From: Bin55 sp963667455
GTDB taxonomy: Bacteria; Pseudomonadota; Gammaproteobacteria; Pseudomonadales; Azotimanducaceae
Assembly (NCBI GenBank): GCA_963667455.2
Contig: CAXXFR010000029.1
Coordinates: 62,001-126,000 of the forward strand
Direction of reading: 5' to 3'
Length of the DNA: 64,000 nt
Below the pieces are notes generated by a model. The model had not been told where the DNA came from, did no database searches, and saw only the letters and a program-made list of their open reading frames with translations. This document shows, in pieces, positions 44,306 to 53,033 of this stretch (within the stretch, counting starts at the first letter, position 1; each line of letters begins with the position of its first letter). The translations under genes and the position numbers were made by a program.

Positions 44306-44916
44306 ATGGAAGATCCATACGTATCATGCATTGACTTTCAACGAGACGGCGACATGAACTACGGCAACGAAGCTTCTTCCACCTTGTTGGCCGCAATGGC
44401 CGACGGAATAGGCGATCTCGTATTCCTGTCAGACGAGTGGGTCGATGCCGCTCGAGACGTTTTGACTGCGGAGTCGGAACGACGGACAGGATCAGCTGCA
44501 AAACTCGGGGAAGTTCACGTTCTGCGAAGTTGCAGTCAATGCGCCTGCCTACTTGCGTTGTGGCGGCAAACTCGCATGGAACGCGACCTTTGAAGGAGGC
44601 AAGGTCACTGTGGAAGCAGGAGAACTGCCCGACGACGAATGTGATTTCAAGGATACGGGCGATCACTCCTTGAATGAGCAATGCAGCAAGAGTCTTGAAC
44701 CAGAATCGTGATCCAAGAGTAACGCGAGCGGCTCTCGGCCGAGTCTTTCGAGTAGGACGATGGGAGATCAAAGGCGAAATGCCCTCCGATCCCGCTCTCA
44801 TGCAACTGTTGAAACATTTGCACGACACCATGGCAATCCGCACCATGCCGACGATTCGTTTGGATGTCGCCCGAGTGGGTTTCGTGCACTCGACACATAG
44901 TGACCACACGTGCTAA
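44306..44916 (+). pseudogene. SCP2-like lipid-binding protein, two frameshifts
   Basis: Three reading frames in succession look like one protein of about 200 residues. Frame one (from ATG 44306) has FLSDEWVDAARDVLTAESERR. Frame two, from about 44511, has KFTFCEVAVNAP and RCGGKLAWNATFEGGKVTVEAGELPDDE in two adjoining blocks. Frame three, from about 44674, has MSNAARVLNQNRDPRV, then WEIKGEMPSDPALMQLLKHL and DTMAIRTMP. The order (FLS..W, beta-strand block ending G-x-V-x-V-x-x-G, then a hydrophobic helix and a terminal LHDTMA-x-RT) resembles sterol-carrier-protein-2-like domains. The first break fits one extra G in GGGG at 44507-44510, the second one extra base near 44665-44673. Family and break positions are judged by eye. 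Confidence 0.45.
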
Positions 44917-45472
44917 CTCGGAGAAGTATCGAGATGGTCTTGTCGATGTTGACTACACGTTCGCGGAAGAATTCGTCTACCCGCCCAAATTCGTAGTTTC
45001 GGATGGTTCCCCAACCGGTTTCTGGGTGCGTTGCGAACGAGGTGGAATCATAGTGGGTTTTGGTTCGTTACCCGCAGAACTTCAACCTGCTGACTTTCAA
45101 AACAAAGGTGAGTACGTACCCGTCGTTCCAGTCGGACGTACCGTTGAGGCAGCGATGGACGACGATCAGCGAAAGGAACAAAGAGACTACATGCGAACCG
45201 CTTTTCGGCACGACGCAGAACAAGGAGAGAAACCGTTCTTCGAACAGTCGTTCAAGTCTGGCAAACCGGAAATGCCCCCAGGATTGGGTCGAGTCATGGC
45301 GGTGTTGCACGACGAGTTGTCGAAGCGGTCTTCCGGTGAACTACCGAGCGATTACGAGGAAGTGCGCGACAAATGGCAAGAAGCGCCGTCGTTCGACCGA
45401 GAGTCCAGCTACGATCCGAGTTGGCTCAAGTACGACCAATTCGACATCTACGGCAATCCTCTCTCCTCGTAG
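44864..45472 (+). CDS. Hypothetical hydrophilic protein
   Basis: The open frame of up to 202 codons starts at ATG 44864, overlapping the end of the broken SCP2-like gene; GTG 44900 is an alternative. I do not recognise the family. The protein is acidic and hydrophilic, with VSDGSPTGFWVRCERGGIIVGFGSLP as its most structured-looking part. A charged middle region follows (AAMDDDQRKEQRDYMR), then a Tyr/Asp/Ser-rich C-terminus (SSYDPSWLKYDQFDIYG). There is no signal peptide or membrane segment. It could be an independent gene or a further displaced part of a larger decayed gene. Confidence 0.5.
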   Translation: MSPEWVSCTRHIVTTRANSEKYRDGLVDVDYTFAEEFVYPPKFVVSDGSPTGFWVRCERGGIIVGFGSLPAELQPADFQNKGEYVPVVPVGRTVEAAMDDDQRKEQRDYMRTAFRHDAEQGEKPFFEQSFKSGKPEMPPGLGRVMAVLHDELSKRSSGELPSDYEEVRDKWQEAPSFDRESSYDPSWLKYDQFDIYGNPLSS

Positions 45473-45579
45473 TTCACACAATAGTTTGACTCGTTCTCAT
45501 TCGTTTGCAGAGAGTGAGGGCGAACTACAAGTCGAGCCATATGCAACCCGAATGCTTGCAGGTAGTCATGAATTGACCC

Positions 45580-46728
45580 ATGAAATCCATGTTTGACTTT
45601 GATACATCGATCGATCGGCGTCCGTGGAGTAGCTACAAGTGGGACAAGTACCTCGACCGTGACATCCTTGCGTTCTGGGTTGCGGACATGGACTTCGCGA
45701 CACCCCAGTTTCTCATCGATGCGATCAATGCTCGAATGGAGCACCCCATTCTGGGCTACACCGATATTCCAGCAAATCTTCGGTCGGTTGTCGCCCAGTT
45801 CATAGCCAGACGATTCAATTGGGAAATTGACCCTGATTGGATCGTTCCCATCGAGTCTGTGGTTCCGGGACTAGGACTTGCCGTTCGATCCATCGGTCTA
45901 GACGGGGACAACTGCTTGATTCCCGTTCCTGTTTATCCGCCGTTCTTCGACGTAGCTGAGCTCAACCGACATCGGGTGGCCCATTCTCAACTCGTACGGT
46001 GCGAGAACCGCTGGGTCATGGATTTCGACGATATTGCGCACAAAGCTCGCCACGCCAAGTCGCTACTCTTCTGCAATCCTCACAACCCGACAGGCAGGGT
46101 GTACACCAAAGCGGAACTTCTACAGTTAAGCGAAATTTGCCTCGAAACCGAGACAACGATCATTTCCGACGAAATCCATTGGGGATTGGTGCTCGATCCA
46201 GGGTCTACTCACGTTCCCATTGGAAGTCTGTCGTCAGAGACCGGGCTCAACACCATCACACTCATCTCCCATACCAAGACTTACAACATCGCTGGAATGC
46301 AATCTGCCGTGGCAATCATCCCTGACCCTCAATTGCGCTCGCGTTACCAGCAATGGGTATTGCGAACCATGCCCGCCGGCTCTCCGCTCTCGTATGCGGC
46401 GGCTATTGCCGCTTACGAGGACACTAGCTCCTGGATCGATGAACTCACTTCATACCTGCGAGGCAACAGAGACTTGCTTCAAGAGGCTATCGATTCCCTT
46501 CCGAGACTTGAAATGTTGCCAATCGAAGGTACACATCTAGGATGGATCGATGCCCGTTCACTGCCTGTCGAAGACACCGCCGCTTATTTCGAAGCCCACG
46601 GACTTGGCTTTTCCGACGGAGCGGAGTTTGGTGCTCCAGGGTATGTGCGGTGGAATTTCGCAGCACCCCGAGACTTGGTGCGAAGGGGTTTGAATCGCCT
46701 AGAACGTGCAATCGAATGCGCTCCATAG
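45580..46728 (+). CDS. patB: PatB/MalY-type PLP-dependent C-S lyase or aminotransferase
   Basis: Fold-type I PLP enzyme of the MalY/PatB group, whose members act as cystathionine beta-lyases or aminotransferases. The 382-residue protein has the family start FDTSIDRRPWSSYKWDKY, LAFWVADMDFATPQFLIDAI, the NPHNPTGRVY block, the PLP Asp region SDEIHWGLVL, and the Schiff-base lysine Lys233 in SHTKTYNIAG. The C-terminus is complete. The last 120 codons occur a second time at 47825-48192. ATG 45580. The intact gene looks functional. Confidence 0.9.
   Translation: MKSMFDFDTSIDRRPWSSYKWDKYLDRDILAFWVADMDFATPQFLIDAINARMEHPILGYTDIPANLRSVVAQFIARRFNWEIDPDWIVPIESVVPGLGLAVRSIGLDGDNCLIPVPVYPPFFDVAELNRHRVAHSQLVRCENRWVMDFDDIAHKARHAKSLLFCNPHNPTGRVYTKAELLQLSEICLETETTIISDEIHWGLVLDPGSTHVPIGSLSSETGLNTITLISHTKTYNIAGMQSAVAIIPDPQLRSRYQQWVLRTMPAGSPLSYAAAIAAYEDTSSWIDELTSYLRGNRDLLQEAIDSLPRLEMLPIEGTHLGWIDARSLPVEDTAAYFEAHGLGFSDGAEFGAPGYVRWNFAAPRDLVRRGLNRLERAIECAP
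46360..46728 (+). repeat. patB 3' direct repeat, copy 1
   Basis: The 3' third of patB (from about codon 261) is repeated 1464-1465 bases downstream at 47825-48192, about 94% identical by eye over the last 345 bases, with one 1-base indel near the left edge. About 19 codons differ and most changes are silent third-base changes (exceptions include Leu/Arg, Ala/Ser, Ile/Leu and Ile/Val). Confidence 0.9.
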
Positions 46729-46963
46729 AGGTCTTTAGTAGCTATCGGATACAGACTCTCAATGTACTCTCTGTGGCAATTTCGCTTCTGGGCTTAAGGC
46801 AAACCCACCAGCCTCAGCCTTAGGGCTCAACGGGCACTGAGTAGCCTTGCCGAACCTCTAGCTCACATTCCAAGCTGTATTGAGAATTGGTCGGCAGGGA
46901 GGTTGAGATAAAACTGTTGTCCGCAAGCCACCCATGTCAGTCTCTTGGTCGGAATCCGCCAGT

Positions 46964-47695
46964 TCACGAACCGCTCGTTTCGGCAGAAGCAGTTGGCGTA
47001 GGACTCTCAGTTCCCCTATCAGCGCTCGTAGAACCATTTACGAAGGACGTGTTCTTCAAGCCATACGCAATGCAAACGCATGCCATCACGAAAACAATCA
47101 AATTAGAGACCATCTTCACCCAAGTGGCATCGCTCATGAAGCCCCAATAGACTGAGACGAGGAGCAAGTTGAACAATCCCCATACCCAAAGCTTAGAGCC
47201 ACTGCGTGCTGAACGTGGACGATGAGTCTTCTGTGCACTCTCAGGCTGTTGGGCTACCGAGTCAACACCGAGTCGCCGTTGCTCCAAGACCAACAGCAAA
47301 AGCAAGAACACAATGCTCGAATCCAGGAATGCGATTGCGGTGGTCCAAGCGGCAATCTGTACCCAACCCAGCGTGCTAAGAGTGGCAACAATCACAAAGA
47401 CCCAAGCGGCTAACGTAAGGCACGTAAGCACGACCACTTGAGTCTCATTTGGCCAATCTCGAGCATCTGAACGTAGTCCAATAGTCTCTTTCTGAACTGC
47501 CAATGGGCCGCTCCTCTGACTTTGGACCCTCCCAAGTACCGCAAGAAATGTTCCCGCTACAACGAAAGTGATTGCGGAAACCCAAGCAGCAACTTGAACC
47601 CATCTCAGAGTGCTGACCATAGCTACGACTATCCAACCGCAGGGAACTCCAGCCGAAAACAGCAGTACCGTTGCTTGAGTCTTAGTCAGAGGCAT
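46964..47695 (-). CDS. Six-helix membrane protein, copy A
   Basis: The 243-residue membrane protein of unknown family is built from three similar two-helix units. Each contains the turn pattern L-x-W-V-Q-x-A-A-W or a relative: STLRWVQVAAW (near 28-38), STLGWVQIAAW (near 107-117) and DATWVKMV (near 189). Helix pairs end in basic clusters (GRVQSQRS, LEQRRLG). It ends with a Ser/Thr-rich tail. I start at ATG 47695, which gives MPLTKTQATVLLFS and matches copy B (MPLSKKAAAVLLF); the frame runs open to 47812. It is about 45% identical by eye to copy B at 48361-49089 and stands tail-to-tail with patB. Confidence 0.75.
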   Translation of the reverse strand: MPLTKTQATVLLFSAGVPCGWIVVAMVSTLRWVQVAAWVSAITFVVAGTFLAVLGRVQSQRSGPLAVQKETIGLRSDARDWPNETQVVVLTCLTLAAWVFVIVATLSTLGWVQIAAWTTAIAFLDSSIVFLLLLLVLEQRRLGVDSVAQQPESAQKTHRPRSARSGSKLWVWGLFNLLLVSVYWGFMSDATWVKMVSNLIVFVMACVCIAYGLKNTSFVNGSTSADRGTESPTPTASAETSGS

Positions 47696-47824
47696 ATATC
47701 CAACAAACGTATCCCTCGTCAGCCTCCATTGTATGGGGACTCGCGAGACTACACTGGCAACAAAACCCGCATGGAGATTACCCGCTGAGTGGATTTCTGA
47801 AGTCTCCCGCACGGGTTGTGAATC

Positions 47825-48192
47825 TTGCGAACAATGCCCGCCAGCGCCCCCTTTCGTATGCGGCAGCTCTTGCAGCTTACGAGGACACTAGCTCCTGGAT
47901 CGATGAACTCACTTCATACCTGCGAGGCAACAGAGACTTGCGTCAAGAGGCTATCGATTCCCTTCCGAGACTTGAAATGTTGCCAATCGAAGGAACACAT
48001 CTGGGATGGATCGATGCCCGTTCACTGCCTGTTGAAGACACCGCTTCCTATTTCGAAGCCCACGGACTTGGCTTTTCCGACGGAGCGGAGTTTGGAGCTC
48101 CGGGTTATGTGCGTTGGAATTTCGCAGCACCTCGAGACTTGGTGCGAAGGGGTTTGAATCGCCTAGAACGTGCAGTCGAGTGTGCTCCTTGA
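47825..48192 (+). pseudogene. patB 3' fragment (repeat copy 2)
   Basis: This matches the last 120 codons of patB through its own stop (TGA 48192) but lacks everything before them, including the PLP lysine. Left of about 47825 similarity to patB ends abruptly. A 1-base indel near 47845 means that the first matched codons lie in a different frame from the rest. It cannot make an active enzyme. The copy stands tail-to-tail with membrane protein copy B, exactly as intact patB stands with copy A. Confidence 0.85.
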
Positions 48193-48360
48193 ATTCCTTT
48201 GTACTGGCTCAGCTATCCACTGTCGCTGTACACGCCGTGGCAATTTCCCAGCTCCGATCGTGGCGAATCGGCCAGACCGAGCACTAGGAATTATTTGGCA
48301 CTGAGTAGTCTTGCCGTCTGCACGACACCCAAGTCAGTCTGTTGATCGGAGATAACCAAT

Positions 48361-49089
48361 TCACGATCCAGTCGGATCGAGAGAAGCAGCTGGAGTAGGA
48401 CCTCCCATTCCACGGTCGGTCCCCTTAGGACCTTCTCGGACTGACCTGTTTTTCAAAATTACCGGAATGTAAAAGCTGGCCACTACGATAGGAGACGACC
48501 AAAAAACAATCTTCTCCCAGGTGGGTTCGCTTATTGCGCCCACATAAGCCGCTACGATGGTGTAGTTAATCAATGACCATAGGAATAGCTGAGGTCCTCC
48601 GTACGCCAAGTCGATACCATGAGCTTTCCTGGCACTCTCGGGTTCTTCAGCAGAGATGGCATGGAGTCGTCTCTGATCCAAGATCATGAGCAGGAGCAGG
48701 AACAGAATGCACAAGTTAAAGCAAACGGACGAACTGATCCAAGCAACGTTCTGTACCCAATCCAACGGGCTCAGTTTCCCTGTTAACGCCGAGGTCCAGG
48801 CGGCTACGGTAATACCCCACAACACGAACAGCTGAGTCCGATTCGGCCAACGTCCATCAACTAGAGCTAGTTCGAGACTATCGATTCGTTCGGCAACGGA
48901 GCTTCTCTGGCTTTGAATCCTTCCAAGTGCCGAAAGAAATATACCCGTAACCAAGAATGTGACGACCGAACCCCACGCAATCATCTGCATCCAACGCAAC
49001 ATGCTAGTGGTTGCAATGATTGTCCAAAAGATGGCAATTGCGATTGTCGTAAACAATAAGACCGCGGCAGCCTTCTTGCTCAAAGGCAT
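48361..49089 (-). CDS. Six-helix membrane protein, copy B
   Basis: Paralogue of copy A with the same length (242 residues), the same three two-helix units (SMLRWMQMIAW near 29-39, SPLDWVQNVAW near 105-115, EPTWEKIVFW near 188-197) and similar start and end (MPLSKK...; PTPAASLDPTGS against SPTPTASAETSGS). Differences are spread throughout, mainly in helix residues. ATG 49089. No function is recognised. Confidence 0.75.
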   Translation of the reverse strand: MPLSKKAAAVLLFTTIAIAIFWTIIATTSMLRWMQMIAWGSVVTFLVTGIFLSALGRIQSQRSSVAERIDSLELALVDGRWPNRTQLFVLWGITVAAWTSALTGKLSPLDWVQNVAWISSSVCFNLCILFLLLLMILDQRRLHAISAEEPESARKAHGIDLAYGGPQLFLWSLINYTIVAAYVGAISEPTWEKIVFWSSPIVVASFYIPVILKNRSVREGPKGTDRGMGGPTPAASLDPTGS

Positions 49090-49288
49090 ATGACACCGAA
49101 GAAATTTCCCTCACCGACCACGATTTTACGACGATTTCAGAGTATCTAGAAGCGGCAACACCCCCACCGGGATTGCCAGTTCTTCAGCTCCTGACGCGCT
49201 CCGCGTTAGAACGCCAATCACGTGAAATTGGAAACCTTCGTTTGCGATTCGACTACCCTGCTCGTTCCTGCCAATTCCGAAAGACTTC

Positions 49289-49317
49289 TTGACATAACGA
49301 TGCCGAGTCTGATTTAC
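49289..49317 (+). promoter_or_regulatory. Possible promoter of the small membrane protein gene
   Basis: A perfect TTGACA at 49289-49294 is followed after about 17 bases by a weak -10 candidate (ATTTAC, 49312-49317). It lies 60 bases before ATG 49377. The -10 match is poor, so this is only a candidate. Confidence 0.35.
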
Positions 49318-49376
49318 TTTGTCGATGCATCGGTCACGTCCCGCACTCTGCTAGTAGGGAAATTGGAGAACGGAAT

Positions 49377-49745
49377 ATGAGAAAAGGAGGTGGAACACTC
49401 GCCATCATCGCTGGGAGTTTGGCGCTGCTAACTTCGCTGTTCGGATTAGTGGTGGGAGGCGTTGTCGGCGAGTTTTCTGACGAAAACCTCTTCGCTGTGA
49501 CATGGCTTCCTCTTGGACTGGCCATCTTAATCCTGACGTTGGGCATCATCGTATTGAACTCGACCAACAAAATCCTGGCCATCGTGATCGTCGTAGCAGG
49601 ATTGTTCGGCACCGTACTGGGGTTCGGCTACGGCGGGCCTCTCGTCTTCTTCGGGGTCTTCTGTCTAATGGGGATCCTAGGCGGTGTGCTGGCTCTCCTT
49701 GGGCTAATTCAGGAGCAGAAGCAGTCTGAGGGAAGTACGGGATAG
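49377..49745 (+). CDS. Small four-helix membrane protein
   Basis: The 122-residue protein has four predicted helices (about 7-30, 42-60, 64-80, 85-110) and a short hydrophilic tail (QEQKQSEGSTG). The N-terminus RKGGGTLAIIAGSLALLTSLFGLVVGGVVG resembles DUF4064-like small membrane proteins; no function is known to me. ATG 49377 has GGAGA upstream. It stands alone; neighbours give no clue. Confidence 0.68.
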   Translation: MRKGGGTLAIIAGSLALLTSLFGLVVGGVVGEFSDENLFAVTWLPLGLAILILTLGIIVLNSTNKILAIVIVVAGLFGTVLGFGYGGPLVFFGVFCLMGILGGVLALLGLIQEQKQSEGSTG

Positions 49746-50088
49746 CTAGAGAGTCTTGGTCAACTCGATTTGGCCACAATCCGACAAGAGACACTCCGAG
49801 AAACAACAAGAGATTCCTTCTGTACTGTTAAATAAGTACTTGATAGGTAAAGTTACTGCGTGATCTCCGATTCGTGGATTGCCAATCTCTCCATTGCGAA
49901 CATTGGCATGCTGGACTCTCGCATCCCCCACTTGCTTGCGAAGCGCGTACAGACTGCGATTGACCGATTGACTGACACCGCAATAACCCGAGTAAGATAC
50001 GGGACGTGACTCATGGATCACGAAGACTTGTGATTCGTTCTATTTTGGCTTGGCGCGACGCAAGGATCCGGCGGATACCAACCAACCG
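49746..50088. other. Intergenic stretch before the TlpA-like gene
   Basis: About 340 bases with no recognised gene. A 49-codon plus-strand frame from GTG 49860 (VISDSWIANLSIANIGMLD...) and a 91-codon minus-strand frame overlap here; neither has a recognisable motif or ribosome binding site. The A/T-rich part near 49825-49855 could belong to a promoter. Confidence 0.4.
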
Positions 50089-51747
50089 ATGCAGATCAAA
50101 GAGATGCGACGACTACTAGCTTCGGCAACGTTGATGTTGAGCGTGGTTCTTGCGATGAACTCTCACGCCGAAGAATTCACCGTATTTGGCAAGTGGAAGG
50201 ATATCGGTGATGAAGCTTCGCATCAGGACGCTGACGAACCAGCACCATCGGTCAAAGTTGCTCGTACGGTCACGAACGAAGATGGCCAACCTGTTGAGCT
50301 AGTACTTGCAACAGGTGCCTTTAGCGACGGTAGCGTCATACTCGAAGGAGAAATTGACGAACCCTCCAACGTGATCATTTCTGTGAACGACGGCGGCGAT
50401 GAACCTTTGACACTCAATGCCGTTGTAGAGCCACACCAAGTAGTCTCGTTCGCACTGTTGAACTATGCATCCGCAGTTCGAAAGAACCGCTTGTTATTGG
50501 TGGGGAGATCAGTTGTTGTCGAGGATTCCACTGACAAGTTCACGATTCTGGGCAGTCTCGATTCGATCTTTGACAAGGACTTGTCTCTAGCTGAGGCCTA
50601 CGTGGATGGAGTCGTGTCGGCCTCGGTGCTCCTCCTTCAGGATAGGTTCTTGATAGAAGGTATCGTCAATGAGCCGTCTATCGCAACCGTTGGAGTACGT
50701 ACTCCAGACTATGACTTTTGGGGTGTTGTTGACGTCGTGGTCGAACCCGGCGCGACAATCATGATTTCTCCAAGCACATCATCGAGTTCTTTCAATCCCA
50801 ACCGAGCCTCAGAATTGATGGCAAATTCCGCTTCGGAAACAAGCATGCATGCCAAGGTTATTGAGAGCTGGCAAAACAGCGAGGAATATCTCGCAAAATT
50901 GGAAGAATATGCAGTCGCCATCCGCAACGCACCGCCAGAACCGACCTCAGGTGAGGGCGAGCAAGAATCTCAAGACGCAACAGATTCAGTCGATGACTCA
51001 GTCGTCGATCCGTACGACGTCTACAAAGAGATGGAAGCAATCATGTTTGCGGGTTTGACTGCGATTGCGGAGAATCTCGAAGAGCCTATGGCGGCATTGC
51101 TTGCCACAGAGATCGGAGCAAGACACTGGATGGCAAAGAGCAGGCAATTGGAGACTTGGAACAGACTCGCTGCTGTGCTAGAACCTGACTTGGTTGAACG
51201 GAGGGTGATTCCACAACGTGTAGCTCTCGAAAAGCGGATGAAAGTCTCTGAGAACGCTAAGTCCATCGTCGAAGGTGAAATTGCTCCCGAGTTCACTCTC
51301 GCCAACCTGGAGGGCGAGGAGGTCGAGCTCTACGACGTTCTTGGTCAGAATGAAGTTTTGCTTGTCGACTTTTGGGCTTCCTGGTGCGGTCCTTGCATCG
51401 CTACTATTCCGAAGCTCAAAGAACTGTATTCCGCTTACAAGGACGAAGGATTCGAGATTGTGTTCGTCTCCATCGATGAAGCATACGACGACTGGGAGAC
51501 GATCTCCACGACTCAAGAGCTTCCTTGGATAAACCTTGGCGATCTCAATGGATTCCTAGCACCAACTGCGGTGGACTATGGTGTTCAGTGGATACCGACT
51601 GAGTTCGTTGTCGATCCTTCGGGAGAAGTCCTCGACCGAGAAGTCTCCATGGAAGAACTCGAGCAACTGCTTGCAGAGAGATTCGGAGATACGAACCATC
51701 AGGAAGATGCCGAGGACCTAAACCCAGCAGACCAAAATAGCCAGTAG
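50089..51747 (+). CDS. Secreted thioredoxin-like (TlpA family) protein with long N-terminal domain
   Basis: Periplasmic thiol-disulfide protein of 552 residues from ATG 50089. A signal peptide (RRLLASATLMLSVVLAMNSHA) precedes a long beta-rich region with repeated phrases of the form EGEIDEPSNVIISV and EGIVNEPSIATVGV. An acidic, Ser/Glu-rich linker (about 285-325) and a helical part follow, then the TlpA/AhpC-TSA domain from about 395 with the redox motif WCGPC (Cys433, Cys436) and the cis-Pro segment WIPTEFVVDPSG. The repeat-like N-terminal phrases recall DUF4369-type domains of TlpA-like proteins. The frame is open upstream to TTG 50050, and ATG 50104 is a third possible start. Confidence 0.82.
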   Translation: MQIKEMRRLLASATLMLSVVLAMNSHAEEFTVFGKWKDIGDEASHQDADEPAPSVKVARTVTNEDGQPVELVLATGAFSDGSVILEGEIDEPSNVIISVNDGGDEPLTLNAVVEPHQVVSFALLNYASAVRKNRLLLVGRSVVVEDSTDKFTILGSLDSIFDKDLSLAEAYVDGVVSASVLLLQDRFLIEGIVNEPSIATVGVRTPDYDFWGVVDVVVEPGATIMISPSTSSSSFNPNRASELMANSASETSMHAKVIESWQNSEEYLAKLEEYAVAIRNAPPEPTSGEGEQESQDATDSVDDSVVDPYDVYKEMEAIMFAGLTAIAENLEEPMAALLATEIGARHWMAKSRQLETWNRLAAVLEPDLVERRVIPQRVALEKRMKVSENAKSIVEGEIAPEFTLANLEGEEVELYDVLGQNEVLLVDFWASWCGPCIATIPKLKELYSAYKDEGFEIVFVSIDEAYDDWETISTTQELPWINLGDLNGFLAPTAVDYGVQWIPTEFVVDPSGEVLDREVSMEELEQLLAERFGDTNHQEDAEDLNPADQNSQ

Positions 51748-51853
51748 AGCTCTCGGCACCAACGAAACTTGCCGGCAAGAGGATCATGCGAGTACCTACA
51801 TGCATCTCAGCCTGAGAATTGACTTGTAGTCAACGGTTGAGAGGCACAAAGAG

Positions 51854-52222
51854 TTGTTCAGAGGAATCGATGTACGTGGGATCAAGTTCCTGCTCTCCGC
51901 CGAAAGAATGGATCGAGCGATCACTTTCTATCGCGATGTGATTGGATTGAGAGTCTTGACTGAGTCTCCGCATTGGAGCGAACTTGCTTTTGGGTCTGCC
52001 ACGGTCGCATTACACGGAGGTGGAGACGGGTCGTTCCGCGAGACCGGACTCTCCTTCACTGTGAGTGACATTGTCGCAGCGTGCGAAGCCGTCGTTGAGG
52101 GTGGAGGATCAGTGAGATCTAGGCCCGAGGACCGAGGTAATGAGGGAATCTAACTGGCCGTGGTCACCGACACCGAAGGAAACGGGTTCATGCTTAGCCA
52201 AGAGAAGTCAGTCAACGAATAA
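51854..52222 (+). pseudogene. VOC-family (glyoxalase-like) protein with internal stop
   Basis: Small vicinal-oxygen-chelate fold protein. TTG 51854 starts a frame with VRGIKFLLSAERMDRAITFYRDVIGLRVL and FTVSDIVAACEAVVEGGGSV, ending at TAA 52151-52153 after 99 residues. Reading straight on in the same frame gives LAVVTDTEGNGFMLSQE and 22 further codons to TAA 52220-52222. That is exactly the last strand pair (D-x-x-G-N) expected of the fold. The TAA therefore looks like a nonsense mutation inside a 122-codon gene. The 99-residue product would lack a metal-ligand-bearing strand. Confidence 0.75.
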
Positions 52223-52415
52223 ATTCCAACAGCACCGACGTTAGAGTCCTTGCTGGGCAATCATCTACTCAGGCTGTTTCTCGGCCTCGCCCTATGTTGC
52301 CACGACAGTTGCCCTATGTGTAATTGAAACTGCTCAGTCTATAAAGAGAGTCTTAATTGCTCGACCGGGGCAGTGCGAAAGCTTAAAATTTGAATAGATC
52401 TACGGAGTTGTAAGC

Positions 52416-53033
52416 ATGAATCGACACAGATTGATCAACACACTCAAACTGGCACTTTGTGCAGTTGCCATCGGCATAACCTTCACTGCCAATGCGCAAT
52501 CTACTCAAGGAACCTACTTGTTCACTGGTGCGTCTTATTGGGCAGACTTTGAGTCTCCACCAAGTTCGCTAGAGCGTGGGCGAGTTCTGGGAACCGAACT
52601 AGGAGTCAAACTAGGATGCGGGCATACCTTCTCCGATCGGTGGTCTCTTGAGGCTACATATACGCACTTCGATGATTTCGTGATGTACGGAGTTGAACGA
52701 GGGAGCGGAGACATATTGAACGCCACGTCAAGACCGAAACTGCTGACTCTGAGTCCTGTTCTCAGTCTGCCGGTTTCAAAGCGAGCGTCCGCGACGTTTA
52801 GAGTCGGTTCAGCGTGGGTTGAACAAAATTCGACCGTTTATGTCAGAAAGCCAGAAGTGGGGAGACTGACAACCAAGGAATCAACCACTGATTCGCATTT
52901 CTTTGCGTCGGGAGGATTGGCGTTTAACGTTCCATCGTGGAAGTCCACTTTCGAGCTCTTCATGACACGCTCCACCGATTCGTCGAAGCAATTTGCTCAA
53001 TCGATTGACTTTACGATGCGGGTGTACTTCTAG
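52416..53033 (+). CDS. Outer-membrane beta-barrel protein
   Basis: The 205-residue protein has a signal peptide cut after residue 27 (TANA, then QS) and alternating strands typical of an eight-stranded OmpA/OmpW-like barrel: TYLFTGASYWADF, TELGVKLGCGHTFSDRWSLEATYTHF, SATFRVGSAWVE, SFFASGG-like HFFASGGLAF, and a C-terminal strand ending in Phe (MRVYF) as required for Bam-assisted insertion. No enzymatic or receptor motif is visible. ATG 52416. It stands alone. Confidence 0.8.
   Translation: MNRHRLINTLKLALCAVAIGITFTANAQSTQGTYLFTGASYWADFESPPSSLERGRVLGTELGVKLGCGHTFSDRWSLEATYTHFDDFVMYGVERGSGDILNATSRPKLLTLSPVLSLPVSKRASATFRVGSAWVEQNSTVYVRKPEVGRLTTKESTTDSHFFASGGLAFNVPSWKSTFELFMTRSTDSSKQFAQSIDFTMRVYF

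Noticed and set aside
44256..44909. 217-codon minus-strand frame opposite the SCP2-like pseudogene
   Set aside because: It is Arg/Ser-rich low-complexity translation with no domain. The broken plus-strand frames show recognisable family patterns instead.
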